A stretch of DNA of 15,987 nucleotides from Candidatus Zipacnadia bacterium (lineage in GTDB: Bacteria; Armatimonadota; Zipacnadia; Zipacnadales; Zipacnadaceae), in assembly GCA_029821455.1 (NCBI GenBank), contig JALGTI010000060.1, forward strand, positions 1 to 15,987, read 5' to 3'. The position numbers were made by a program, and so were the translations under genes. The notes under the pieces were generated by a model that saw nothing but the letters and a program-made list of their open reading frames with translations, made no database searches and was not told the DNA's origin. Below are positions 1 to 7,272 of this stretch, one piece after another (the stretch's first letter is position 1; each line of letters starts with the position of its first letter).

Positions 1-693
1 GGGCTGTGTCTTCTGGATGACATCTATGGCCTCCACCCGGCTCCGCGCCTTATCGGCCAGATTCTGGTGGCCATCATCGCCTTTCAGTGGGGCGTCCGCA
101 TCGAAGGGTTGACTAATCCGCTGGCTCTGTTCGGCCAGCATAGCTACATGGCAGTCGGGTGGTTATCAGGCCCTCTCACGGTGTTGTGGATTGTGTTTGT
201 CATCAATGCCATTAACTGGCTTGACGGTCTCGATGGCCTAGCGGCGGGCGTCTGTGCTATCGCCGCGGCCAGCCTGGCCATTATGGCTGCCAGTGCGAAT
301 ATGTTAGTAGTAGCAACTATGGGCGCGGCGCTGGCCGCTGCCTCGCTGGGCTTTCTTCGCTACAACTTCATACCGGCCCGCATCTTTATGGGCGATACTG
401 GAGCAATGTTTCTGGGCTTCGTGCTGGCCTGCCTGTCAGTGATGGGCGCCTTCAAGATCCCCACCGCCATAGCCGTTGTTGTCCCCCTGCTGGTGCTCGG
501 AGTGCCCATCTATGATGCTATCGCCACCGTCTTTCGCCGCGCCCGGGCCGGCAAACCCATCTATAATGCTGACAAGACACACCTGCATCATCGCCTCCTC
601 GACAGGGGCCTGACTGCTACCCAAACAGTGCTTCTCATATATGCAGTGACCATCCTGTTGTGTCTGGCAGCGCTGGGGTTGTGGTTCCGGTGA
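1..693 (+). CDS. WecA/MraY-family undecaprenyl-phosphate glycosyl-1-phosphate transferase (5' partial)
   Basis: Integral membrane enzyme that transfers a sugar-1-phosphate (in WecA-type members GlcNAc-1-P) from a UDP-sugar to undecaprenyl phosphate, starting a lipid-linked glycan. The frame is open from base 1, so the N-terminus lies upstream; about 230 C-terminal residues are visible of a family usually 320-380 long. Visible hallmarks are the DD pair (LLDDIYG, codons 4-10), the catalytic-loop motif NWLDGLDGLAAG, the FMGDTGAMFLGF motif and the cytoplasmic HLHHRLL histidine motif, with hydrophobic helices between them. The HLHHRL motif and the adjacent epimerase favour the WecA/TagO branch over MraY itself. 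The stop codon overlaps the next gene's GTG start (GTGA). Family assignment is firm; the exact sugar substrate is inference. Confidence 0.93.
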   Translation, partial: GLCLLDDIYGLHPAPRLIGQILVAIIAFQWGVRIEGLTNPLALFGQHSYMAVGWLSGPLTVLWIVFVINAINWLDGLDGLAAGVCAIAAASLAIMAASANMLVVATMGAALAAASLGFLRYNFIPARIFMGDTGAMFLGFVLACLSVMGAFKIPTAIAVVVPLLVLGVPIYDAIATVFRRARAGKPIYNADKTHLHHRLLDRGLTATQTVLLIYAVTILLCLAALGLWFR

Positions 694-1865
694 GCCGCGT
701 CAAGGTCAGCCTGGTCTTCGGCACACGGCCAGAAGCGATCAAACTGGCGCCCATTCACGCGGAACTGTCCCGCCGCCAGGACAGATTTGAGACCAGCGTT
801 GTGGTCACAGCCCAGCACCGGCAGATGCTAGACCAGATGCTGGCGGTATTTCGGATGCTCCCTGACGTGGACCTGAACGTGATGGAAGAGGACCAGAGCC
901 TGACCCAGGTGACCACACGCGTGCTGGCAGGTCTCGAACCAGTCCTAGGCGAACTGGCCCCCGACATTATCCTGGTTCAGGGTGATACGACGACTGTCTT
1001 TGCTGCTAGCCTGGCGGCCTTTTACCAGCGTATCAAGGTGGGGCATGTGGAGGCCGGGCTACGTACGCACAACAAGTTCTCGCCCTTCCCCGAGGAGACA
1101 AACCGCCGACTGACTGGGCAAATGGCTGATGTCCACTTCGCCGCTACCGAACGGGCGCGCCAGAATCTCCTGCGTGCTGATGTCAAACCCGAGAGCATTT
1201 TCGTCACAGGCAATCCGGTGGTGGATGCCTTGCAGACGGTTCGGAACCGGGGGCCGCAGTTGAGCGAAACTGAGTTTGCATGGGTCGAGGAGCTAGAAGG
1301 CAGGCTGATATTAGTTACGGCTCACCGGCGCGAGAATCTGGGGGTGCCGCTGACGCAGATATGCGAGGCGCTCAAGCAGATAGCCGCCGACCACCGCGAT
1401 GTAACCATCATTTATGCCGTGCACCCAAACCCGGCTGTGCGTGATGCCGCGTATGAGATACTGGATGACACCGAGCGCGTGGTGCTTTGCGATCCGCCCG
1501 ACTATCTGGTGTTTGTCGCCCTTCTGTTACGAGCTGACCTCATCATCACCGATTCCGGAGGCCTTCAGGAGGAGGGACCGGCTCTCGGCATACCAGTGCT
1601 GGTGACCAGGGATACCACCGAGCGACCAGAGGGCATTGAGGCCGGCGTGACCAAGTTGGTGGGCACCCAGACAGACGCCATCGTCACCGCAGCCGATGAA
1701 CTGCTCACCAGCCCAGCCGCTTACCAGGCTATGAGCACAGGTGGCTGTCCTTATGGCGACGGCCGCGCTGCCGAGCGGATCTGCGACGCGTTGGAATATG
1801 TTTTTCAGCTCAGAGACGTGCCGCCGGACGGCTTTGTCTACGAGCGGGGAGGCCCTGGTCAGTGA
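690..1865 (+). CDS. wecB: UDP-N-acetylglucosamine 2-epimerase, non-hydrolysing
   Basis: Cytosolic enzyme interconverting UDP-GlcNAc and UDP-ManNAc, the donor for ManNAc-containing surface polymers. At 391 aa it has the usual family length. The N-terminal VFGTRPEAIK motif (residues 9-18), VQGDTTT with Asp99, HVEAGLRT with Glu121, FPEETNRR with Glu135/136, TAHRREN with His212 and the C-terminal DSGGLQEE and TTERPEG motifs match the catalytic Asp/Glu/Glu/His pattern of the WecB/MnaA fold. I chose the GTG at 690 because it overlaps the upstream stop as GTGA and leaves the conserved N-terminus near residue 9; an in-frame GTG at 660 would add ten residues with no family support. It is probably translationally coupled to the glycosyl-1-phosphate transferase before it and to uppP after it. 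Confidence 0.95.
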   Translation: MSRVKVSLVFGTRPEAIKLAPIHAELSRRQDRFETSVVVTAQHRQMLDQMLAVFRMLPDVDLNVMEEDQSLTQVTTRVLAGLEPVLGELAPDIILVQGDTTTVFAASLAAFYQRIKVGHVEAGLRTHNKFSPFPEETNRRLTGQMADVHFAATERARQNLLRADVKPESIFVTGNPVVDALQTVRNRGPQLSETEFAWVEELEGRLILVTAHRRENLGVPLTQICEALKQIAADHRDVTIIYAVHPNPAVRDAAYEILDDTERVVLCDPPDYLVFVALLLRADLIITDSGGLQEEGPALGIPVLVTRDTTERPEGIEAGVTKLVGTQTDAIVTAADELLTSPAAYQAMSTGGCPYGDGRAAERICDALEYVFQLRDVPPDGFVYERGGPGQ

Positions 1866-2680
1866 GCCTCCCCGAGGCCTTGGTGCTGGCTGTGGTGCAG
1901 GGGGCCACCGAATTCCTGCCCGTCTCAAGTTCGGGGCATCTGGTCCTTGCCAGTAAGCTTCTGGGCTTGCCCAAACTTGACCTGGGTTTTGTGATATTTA
2001 CGCATTTCGGCACCTTGCTGGCCGTATTCGTCTACTACTGGCGTGATTTCTGGGCGATGTTGAGGGCACTTCGGACCTGGCGGGGAGAGAAAGCTGCGGA
2101 TGCAGCGACCAGCCGCCGGCTACTGGCCCTGCTGCTAATTGGCACAATTCCCGCCGCACTGATAGGCTGGCAGTTTGAGGAGCTGGTAGACCGGTCGTTG
2201 GGTAGCGTATGGGTAGTAGGCATCGCTCTACTGGCTACCGCGCTGCTCCTGGTACTCTCGCGGCGGCTGGCAGGAGCCAGGGAGAGTCTGCAGACCAGAT
2301 GGCAGGACGCGATCGTCGTCGGCATAGCCCAGGCCGTGGCCATAATTCCGGGGCTGTCGCGTTCGGGAATGACGATCTGCAGTGGCCTGATGGTCGGCTT
2401 TTCGCGCGACTGGGCACCGCGCTTTACCTTCCTGCTATCAGCCCCCGTCATACTGGGCGGAACTGCCATCAATGCAGGAAGGCTGCTGGCCTCGCCCGTA
2501 GCAGCGGCTGATGTAGAGTGCTATCTGCTAGGGATGGTGGTGGCAGCGATCGTCGGACTGTTGGCCATTCATCTGGTTGTGGATAGCGTCAGGCGGGGAA
2601 ATCTGTTATACTTTGGCGTCTACTGCGCAGCGATAGGAAGCACCGCGTTGATTGCTGCTTCGGCTGGGTGGCTGCAATGA
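1862..2680 (+). CDS. uppP: undecaprenyl-diphosphatase (BacA/UppP family)
   Basis: Membrane enzyme that dephosphorylates undecaprenyl diphosphate to undecaprenyl phosphate, recycling the carrier for peptidoglycan and other lipid-linked glycans; overproduction of this family gives bacitracin tolerance. The 272-aa length is typical. The first signature is present as Q13-xxx-E17 (the (E/Q)xxxE motif) followed by FLPVSSSGH with His26; the second is PGLSRSGMT at about 163-171 with Arg167. Multiple hydrophobic helices fit the family topology. The GTG start at 1862 overlaps the epimerase stop as GTGA, so the gene is the third in a coupled cluster. The neighbouring transferase uses undecaprenyl phosphate, which UppP regenerates, so the cluster is coherent. 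Confidence 0.95.
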   Translation: MSLPEALVLAVVQGATEFLPVSSSGHLVLASKLLGLPKLDLGFVIFTHFGTLLAVFVYYWRDFWAMLRALRTWRGEKAADAATSRRLLALLLIGTIPAALIGWQFEELVDRSLGSVWVVGIALLATALLLVLSRRLAGARESLQTRWQDAIVVGIAQAVAIIPGLSRSGMTICSGLMVGFSRDWAPRFTFLLSAPVILGGTAINAGRLLASPVAAADVECYLLGMVVAAIVGLLAIHLVVDSVRRGNLLYFGVYCAAIGSTALIAASAGWLQ

Positions 2681-2746
2681 GACAGGCCGGCAGTCGGGCC
2701 TCATTGTCGCTCAGCGCACTAACGACACGATAGGGAGGAAGTCTAG

Positions 2747-5038
2747 ATGGACATTCAGATGCAACTCACAGAGTTTGAAAATGCAGCCCTGTACGGTGTT
2801 ATCATCTCGGCTGTCATCGGCGTGGTCTATGCGCTGTACCTGCGCAACAAGATTCTTGCAGCCGACCAGGGTACTGAGAAGATGCGCGCGGTGGCCGGCC
2901 AGATTCAGGAGGGCGCCCACGCCTACCTGAACCGCCAGTTCCGCACGATTATGGTGCTTGTCGTGGTGCTAGGCATCGCCCTGTTCTTCAGCGGTCTGAG
3001 CGAGCACTGGTCAATGGCAGTTGGCCGCGCGGTGGCTTTCATACTTGGCTGCCTCGGCTCGGGCCTCACCGGTTATGTGGGCATGACCCTGGCCGTCCAG
3101 GCCAATGTCCGGTGCACCAATGCCGCCCGCACCACCCTCAGCGGGGCGCTGGCAATAGCCTTCCAGGCCGGTGGCGTGACGGGCATGTTCACCGTTACGA
3201 TGGGCCTGTTGGGTGCAACGATAATCTTCATGATTTTCAAGGAGCACGCCACCGAGGTACTTCTCGGCTTTGGCTTCGGCGGCTGTCTGTTGGCGCTGTT
3301 TATGCGTGTTGGAGGTGGCATCTATACCAAAGCCGCTGACGTGGGCGCTGACCTGGTCGGAAAGGTCGAAGCCGGCATTCCCGAGGACGACCCGCGCAAT
3401 GCCGCAGTGATCGCCGACAATGTGGGCGACAATGTAGGGGACTGTGCGGGGATGGCGGCCGACATCTTCGAGTCGTATGAGGTCACCCTGGTGGCCTCAA
3501 TGATTCTGGCGCTGGCTCATGCTGCCGGAGGAGCCGAGGGAATGCGGGTCGCCACCGTCTGGATTATGTATCCGCTGATGGTCCGCGCTATCGGAGTGCT
3601 TACCTCGATGTTCGGGATAGCCCTGGTTCGCTCGCGCAGCGAAGATGAATACCCGATGATCCCCATCACCCGCGGCTTCGTATGGTCTGCAGTGCTGTCG
3701 GCCGTTGGCTTCTACCTGATTGCACGCCTCTATGTGGGGGCTTTCCCTCAGACACAGGATGACTGGGGCAAACTGTTTCTGGCAACCGTTTCTGGCCTGG
3801 TCCTCGCCGTCGCAATGTACAAGCTGACCGAATACTATACCTCGGTCAGGTTCAAGCCGGTCCAGGACATCGCAAAGAGCTCACAGACCGGGGCGGCCAC
3901 CAATATCCTAACCGGGTTTGCCGAGGGCCTTGAGGGGTCAGTCTTCGCCTTGCTGATGATCTGCGCATGTATCTTCATCTCGATTCTGGTGTTCGGCGCT
4001 GACGCCTCACCGGTAGCTATCCTCTACGGCGTGTCGCTCACGGGCCTGGGTATGCTTACTACCACCGGTGTTATCATCGCGATGGACACCTATGGGCCTG
4101 TCGCCGATAACGCCCAGGGCATCTCGGAGATGGCCGGGGTCGAGGAGGCTATGCCTGTGGTGGAGCAGCTTGACGCCGTCGGGAACACGACGAAGGCCGC
4201 CACCAAGGGCATCGCAATCGCCTCGGCTGTGATTGCTGCGATCTCACTGTTCGGCTCATACCTCTCGAAGGTAGCGGCTGCCCATGCTGGAGGTGGTGGT
4301 GCTGAGTCTATTGACCCAGCGGCCCTGGCCCAATATCACATCAACATAGACGTACCCAATGTGTTCATCGGACTGCTTATTGGTGGCGCAATGCCGCTGC
4401 TGTTCAGTTCGATGACCATCCGCGCCGTCAGCCGCGCCGCGTTCTTCATCATCAACGAGGTGCGGCGACAGTTCCGGGAAATCCCGGGTCTGCTGGAGGG
4501 TAAGGAGGGCGTTATGCCTGAATCTAGCCGCGTTGTGGACATCTGTACGACCTCGGCGCTGCGCGAGCTAATTGCCCCTGCGATCCTGGCAATCCTGACG
4601 CCCGTTATCGTCGGCTGCTGGTTTGGCTGGAGTGGCCTGGGTGGCTACCTGGCCGGCATTATCGTGGTCGGTCAACTCCTGGCCGTCTTGATGTGCGATG
4701 CCGGCGGTGCGTGGGACAATGGGAAAAAGCTGATTGAGGACGGCCTGTATGGCGGCAAGGGCAGCGACGCTCACAAGGCCGCTGTGGTCGGCGACACTGT
4801 CGGCGACCCATTCAAGGACACGGCCGGCCCGGCTCTCAATCCGCTCATCAAGGTGATGAACCTCGTCGGCTTGCTGGTGGTGCCACTTGTGGTGGTGGGC
4901 GAGCGCAATCCCACTACGCTCTACGTGGTGGGAATCGTGCTCGCCGCCATTGTCACGATCGCGCTAATTGTGTCCAAGCGCGAGTCCAAAGAGACCACCG
5001 AAGTTCAAGAGAAGCTGGAAGAATCCGACGTAGCGTAG
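2747..5038 (+). CDS. hppA: membrane-bound ion-translocating pyrophosphatase, K+-independent type
   Basis: Integral membrane pump coupling hydrolysis of inorganic pyrophosphate to export of H+ (or, in some subfamilies, Na+). It has 763 residues with about 16 hydrophobic segments, a normal length. Substrate motifs are intact: DVGADLVGKVE at 198-208, EDDPRN at 213-218, DNVGDNVGD at 224-232, DNAQG near 454 and the C-terminal DAGGAWDN and GDTVGDPFKDT motifs. The GNTTKAATKG segment (about 479-488) has Lys483 and Thr486, the pair associated with K+-independent enzymes; K+-dependent ones carry Ala/Gly there. That favours an H+ pump, although ion specificity is not proved. A GGGAGGA ribosome site lies 7 nt before the ATG. 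It follows uppP by 66 bp and ends at a strong terminator, so it may share the upstream transcript. Confidence 0.96.
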   Translation: MDIQMQLTEFENAALYGVIISAVIGVVYALYLRNKILAADQGTEKMRAVAGQIQEGAHAYLNRQFRTIMVLVVVLGIALFFSGLSEHWSMAVGRAVAFILGCLGSGLTGYVGMTLAVQANVRCTNAARTTLSGALAIAFQAGGVTGMFTVTMGLLGATIIFMIFKEHATEVLLGFGFGGCLLALFMRVGGGIYTKAADVGADLVGKVEAGIPEDDPRNAAVIADNVGDNVGDCAGMAADIFESYEVTLVASMILALAHAAGGAEGMRVATVWIMYPLMVRAIGVLTSMFGIALVRSRSEDEYPMIPITRGFVWSAVLSAVGFYLIARLYVGAFPQTQDDWGKLFLATVSGLVLAVAMYKLTEYYTSVRFKPVQDIAKSSQTGAATNILTGFAEGLEGSVFALLMICACIFISILVFGADASPVAILYGVSLTGLGMLTTTGVIIAMDTYGPVADNAQGISEMAGVEEAMPVVEQLDAVGNTTKAATKGIAIASAVIAAISLFGSYLSKVAAAHAGGGGAESIDPAALAQYHINIDVPNVFIGLLIGGAMPLLFSSMTIRAVSRAAFFIINEVRRQFREIPGLLEGKEGVMPESSRVVDICTTSALRELIAPAILAILTPVIVGCWFGWSGLGGYLAGIIVVGQLLAVLMCDAGGAWDNGKKLIEDGLYGGKGSDAHKAAVVGDTVGDPFKDTAGPALNPLIKVMNLVGLLVVPLVVVGERNPTTLYVVGIVLAAIVTIALIVSKRESKETTEVQEKLEESDVA

Positions 5039-5060
5039 TCTTAGTTGCATACTGGACGAT

Positions 5061-5099
5061 AAGGCAGAGGCACGGTAGAACGCCGTGCCTCTGCCTTTT
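5061..5099 (+). terminator. intrinsic terminator after hppA
   Basis: A perfect 15-bp inverted repeat (5061-5075 with 5083-5097) has a 7-nt loop. The right arm ends in TT and runs into a TTTT stretch at 5096-5099. It begins 22 nt after the hppA stop codon. Because the left arm starts with AA, the reverse strand also has a short T run, but the next gene downstream is on the + strand, so the hppA role is the clear one. Confidence 0.9.
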
Positions 5100-5196
5100 G
5101 GGGACCCAATTACCGAATCCGCTCAAGGTGAGGACCGCCCTTGACGATAGATGCTCAGAGGAAAGCGATTAGGAAGGTGACGCCTTTAAGGGCCAG

Positions 5197-5224
5197 TTGA
5201 CGCAAGCGCCCTGGCGACTATATG
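5197..5224 (+). promoter_or_regulatory. possible promoter of the response regulator
   Basis: TTGACG at 5197-5202 is followed after 16 nt by TATATG at 5219-5224, a fair sigma70-like pair. The -10 box overlaps the annotated ATG at 5222, so if this promoter is used, transcription would begin near 5231 and translation would have to start at the in-frame GTG at 5234 as a nearly leaderless message. Low confidence because it conflicts with the ATG start. Confidence 0.3.
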
Positions 5225-5935
5225 CAGCCGAGAGTGTTCATCGTGGAGGACGACCCGGCCACTAACAGTGCGCTCGCGGATCTGTTCAGGCGGCATGGTT
5301 TCAGCGTCCAGGCCTTCACAACTGGCGCAGGCGTGGCGGAAGCCTGCAAGAGTGCGCGGCCTGATCTGGTAGTGCTGGACCTGATGCTGCCGGACCAGGA
5401 TGGCTTTGACGTCTGCAGGGCCATCCGCAAGGTCAGTACGGTGCCGATAATGATTGTGAGCGGCCGGGCCGCAGCGACCGATGCGGTCGCTGGCCTGGAA
5501 CTCGGCGCCGACAGTTACCTCGAAAAGCCATTCGATTCCGCCGAACTGATTGCCAGAGGCCAGGCCCTCATCAGGCAATGCAAGCAGATCGGGACCGCCC
5601 CCGGGGCGCAGGATATTCTTCAGCTCGGTGATGTACGCCTAGATATGTGTGGCCACCGCGCCTGGGTGCGCAATCAAGAAGTACACCTCACGCCCAAGGA
5701 GTTTGAGCTACTCGCCACCCTTATGCGACAACCCGGTGTCGTGCAGCGCAGCGAGTATCTGCTGCAGTCAATATGGGGCTACGATACGAACATTCGGACC
5801 CGGACCCTGGATGTCCACATCGCACGCCTGCGTGCCAAGCTGGAACTCGACACCAGCAGCCCTCAGCTTGTTTTGACGATTCGGGGAGTCGGCTATCGGT
5901 TCAACGCCGGGGAGCAAGAGTGCTCAGCATATTGA
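5222..5935 (+). CDS. OmpR/PhoB-family response regulator
   Basis: Cytosolic two-component transcription factor of 237 aa. Residues 1-120 form a receiver domain with the acidic pair Asp10/Asp11, phosphoacceptor Asp53 (VVLDLMLPD), switch Ser80, Tyr99 and Lys102 (YLEKPF), all expected for an active receiver. Residues from about 130 to 230 form a winged-helix DNA-binding domain, with the LTPKEFELL and RTLDVHIARLRAKL signatures and the GVGYRF wing. There is no Shine-Dalgarno before the ATG, and an in-frame TGA at 5198 excludes longer forms; a start at GTG 5234 is possible. The nearest histidine kinase, at 9558, is 3.6 kb away and already carries its own receiver, so partnership is unproved. The 3' end overlaps the convergent permease gene by 35 bp. 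Confidence 0.93.
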   Translation: MQPRVFIVEDDPATNSALADLFRRHGFSVQAFTTGAGVAEACKSARPDLVVLDLMLPDQDGFDVCRAIRKVSTVPIMIVSGRAAATDAVAGLELGADSYLEKPFDSAELIARGQALIRQCKQIGTAPGAQDILQLGDVRLDMCGHRAWVRNQEVHLTPKEFELLATLMRQPGVVQRSEYLLQSIWGYDTNIRTRTLDVHIARLRAKLELDTSSPQLVLTIRGVGYRFNAGEQECSAY

Positions 5936-6446
5936 CAACAAGCGCAGTGACAATCGCGCCAACTACGAGCAGTATGTTGAGCACGAGGGTGAAGGCCCAC
6001 CCGAAGTAAGCAATCATCACGGGCAGCAGAAACGGTTTTACCGCGCGATTGCACAGGAAGTTTGCAATGTGGAATTCCGAGGCGCCCTTGTCGCGGAGTT
6101 CCTTGAGCAATGCGTACCAGGCATAGATCGGCCCTGTTGCGATGATGCCGGCCAGCCCCGAAATGATAACCCCCTTTACACCGGCGCCTTTGCCTAGGAA
6201 ACGCGATACATTCGCAGGCTTGATGAAGAGATTCAGCGCAAACATAATAATGAAAGCCACGCAGAGGGGCAATGCTATCTGGATCAGGATTTGGCCACTC
6301 GCTTGCAGGGCGCTGATTGTCCGGCTAGGCATCATAGCGAAAAGAACCACGTACAGCACAATCACGCTCAGTGGGAAGACCAGCGTCCGCCAGAGGCCCT
6401 TGCGCTCACCCTCCATCTTTGCTCCGGTATCGGCTAACCCGTTCAC
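5901..6446 (-). CDS. half-size permease, ArsP/DUF318-like (C-terminal half)
   Basis: About 181 aa with roughly four to five hydrophobic helices after a short basic N-terminus. Segments such as GLAGIIATGPIYAWYALLKEL and RAVKPFLLPVMIAYFGW resemble the second half of ArsP_1/DUF318 permeases, which are usually single chains of about 300 aa with duplicated halves. The upstream gene encodes the matching first half, so the two products probably assemble into one transporter; the substrate is unknown. I prefer the GTG at 6446 because it overlaps the upstream stop as GTGA, the same arrangement used twice elsewhere in the window; GTG at 6455 (184 aa) is the alternative. The 3' end overlaps the convergent response-regulator gene by 35 bp. 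Confidence 0.8.
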   Translation of the reverse strand: MNGLADTGAKMEGERKGLWRTLVFPLSVIVLYVVLFAMMPSRTISALQASGQILIQIALPLCVAFIIMFALNLFIKPANVSRFLGKGAGVKGVIISGLAGIIATGPIYAWYALLKELRDKGASEFHIANFLCNRAVKPFLLPVMIAYFGWAFTLVLNILLVVGAIVTALVVNMLSTLAPRR

Positions 6447-7201
6447 GACAGCCACCTCACCAGAACCACAGTCAGAAACGCGATGGGTAGCGCAACTGCA
6501 AAGGCCACTGCGTTCCTAGTTACAGCGAACCTGGCACCGAATGCAGAGAGCTCTGCCGGTAGCTGGATGAAACCAACAGTCACCCAGGTGATCATCATCG
6601 CTGTCACCGCAAACAGACTGACTGCAGCATCCAGGAGTGCCCCGCCGATTACATAACTGTTGACAGGATTCCCGGCAACAAGACTGCCGAAACAAGCCCC
6701 CCACAGAGTATCAGTGATGGGTCTCCCCGAAAAGATAGATGTCAGAACTTGCCTCGAGACGAAAACTTTGAACAGGCCTGTGAGAAGCACTACGCCTAGC
6801 AGCACCGGTAACATCGCCACAAACTGTCGCAGAGAGCGTCTGGCAGCATGTATGGCGGGCCTGTCTGGCTCCGGTGGGGCAGTGCGGCTTCCCTGCAGAT
6901 ATTCCCCAACAGCCTCGCGAGCCGTCCCCTTCAGGCCGCTCACGATCTTGATTCCGTTCTCCCGCAGCGTCTGCGCCATCCGTGGCGAAACGTATCTTGC
7001 CAGGATCACGTCCACATCCTGGTTCACCGCCAGTATGACCGTCGCGATACCCGCGCCCCGCCCCTGCAGCTCCGATGGCCTGGGAAAGACCTCAAATCCC
7101 AGTGTCTCCGAATTGATGATCAGCAGGTAGGCACAGGTCCCCAGCCGGGTGACAATCCCGATGTCCAGGTCCGCGCCGCTAGTGGCAACCGCGATTCTCA
7201 T
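6443..7201 (-). CDS. NifX/NifB-type cofactor-binding domain fused to half-permease (ArsP/DUF318-like N-terminal half)
   Basis: A 252-aa fusion. Residues 1-104 resemble the dinitrogenase iron-molybdenum cofactor domain (NifX/NifB C-terminus/YedF-neighbour fold): it begins MRIAVATSG and has GRGAGIATVILAV, VDVILAR and ENGIKIVSGLKG. A linker rich in Pro, Ala and Arg (105-126) follows, then about four membrane segments with GNPVNSYVIGGALL (about 178-190) and ITWVTVGFIQLPAE, typical of the first half of DUF318-type permeases. I chose ATG 7201 because GGAGG (7211-7207) sits 5 nt before it and the domain starts there; ATG 7231 would add ten residues and also has a GAGGG in front. The next gene supplies the second half-permease. 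Substrate is unknown; a metal, metalloid or metallocofactor is inference from the NifX-like domain and the ArsP relationship. Confidence 0.82.
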   Translation of the reverse strand: MRIAVATSGADLDIGIVTRLGTCAYLLIINSETLGFEVFPRPSELQGRGAGIATVILAVNQDVDVILARYVSPRMAQTLRENGIKIVSGLKGTAREAVGEYLQGSRTAPPEPDRPAIHAARRSLRQFVAMLPVLLGVVLLTGLFKVFVSRQVLTSIFSGRPITDTLWGACFGSLVAGNPVNSYVIGGALLDAAVSLFAVTAMMITWVTVGFIQLPAELSAFGARFAVTRNAVAFAVALPIAFLTVVLVRWLS

Positions 7202-7272
7202 CGGAGCCTCCAGGTTGCTTCGATGTGCCATTCATCCCTCACGCAGGTTCGCCAGCGGAGGCTGATTTCACC

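Noticed and set aside
1527..1928. 133-codon minus-strand frame within wecB/uppP
   Set aside because: Antisense to two well-supported genes; composition explained by their codon pattern.
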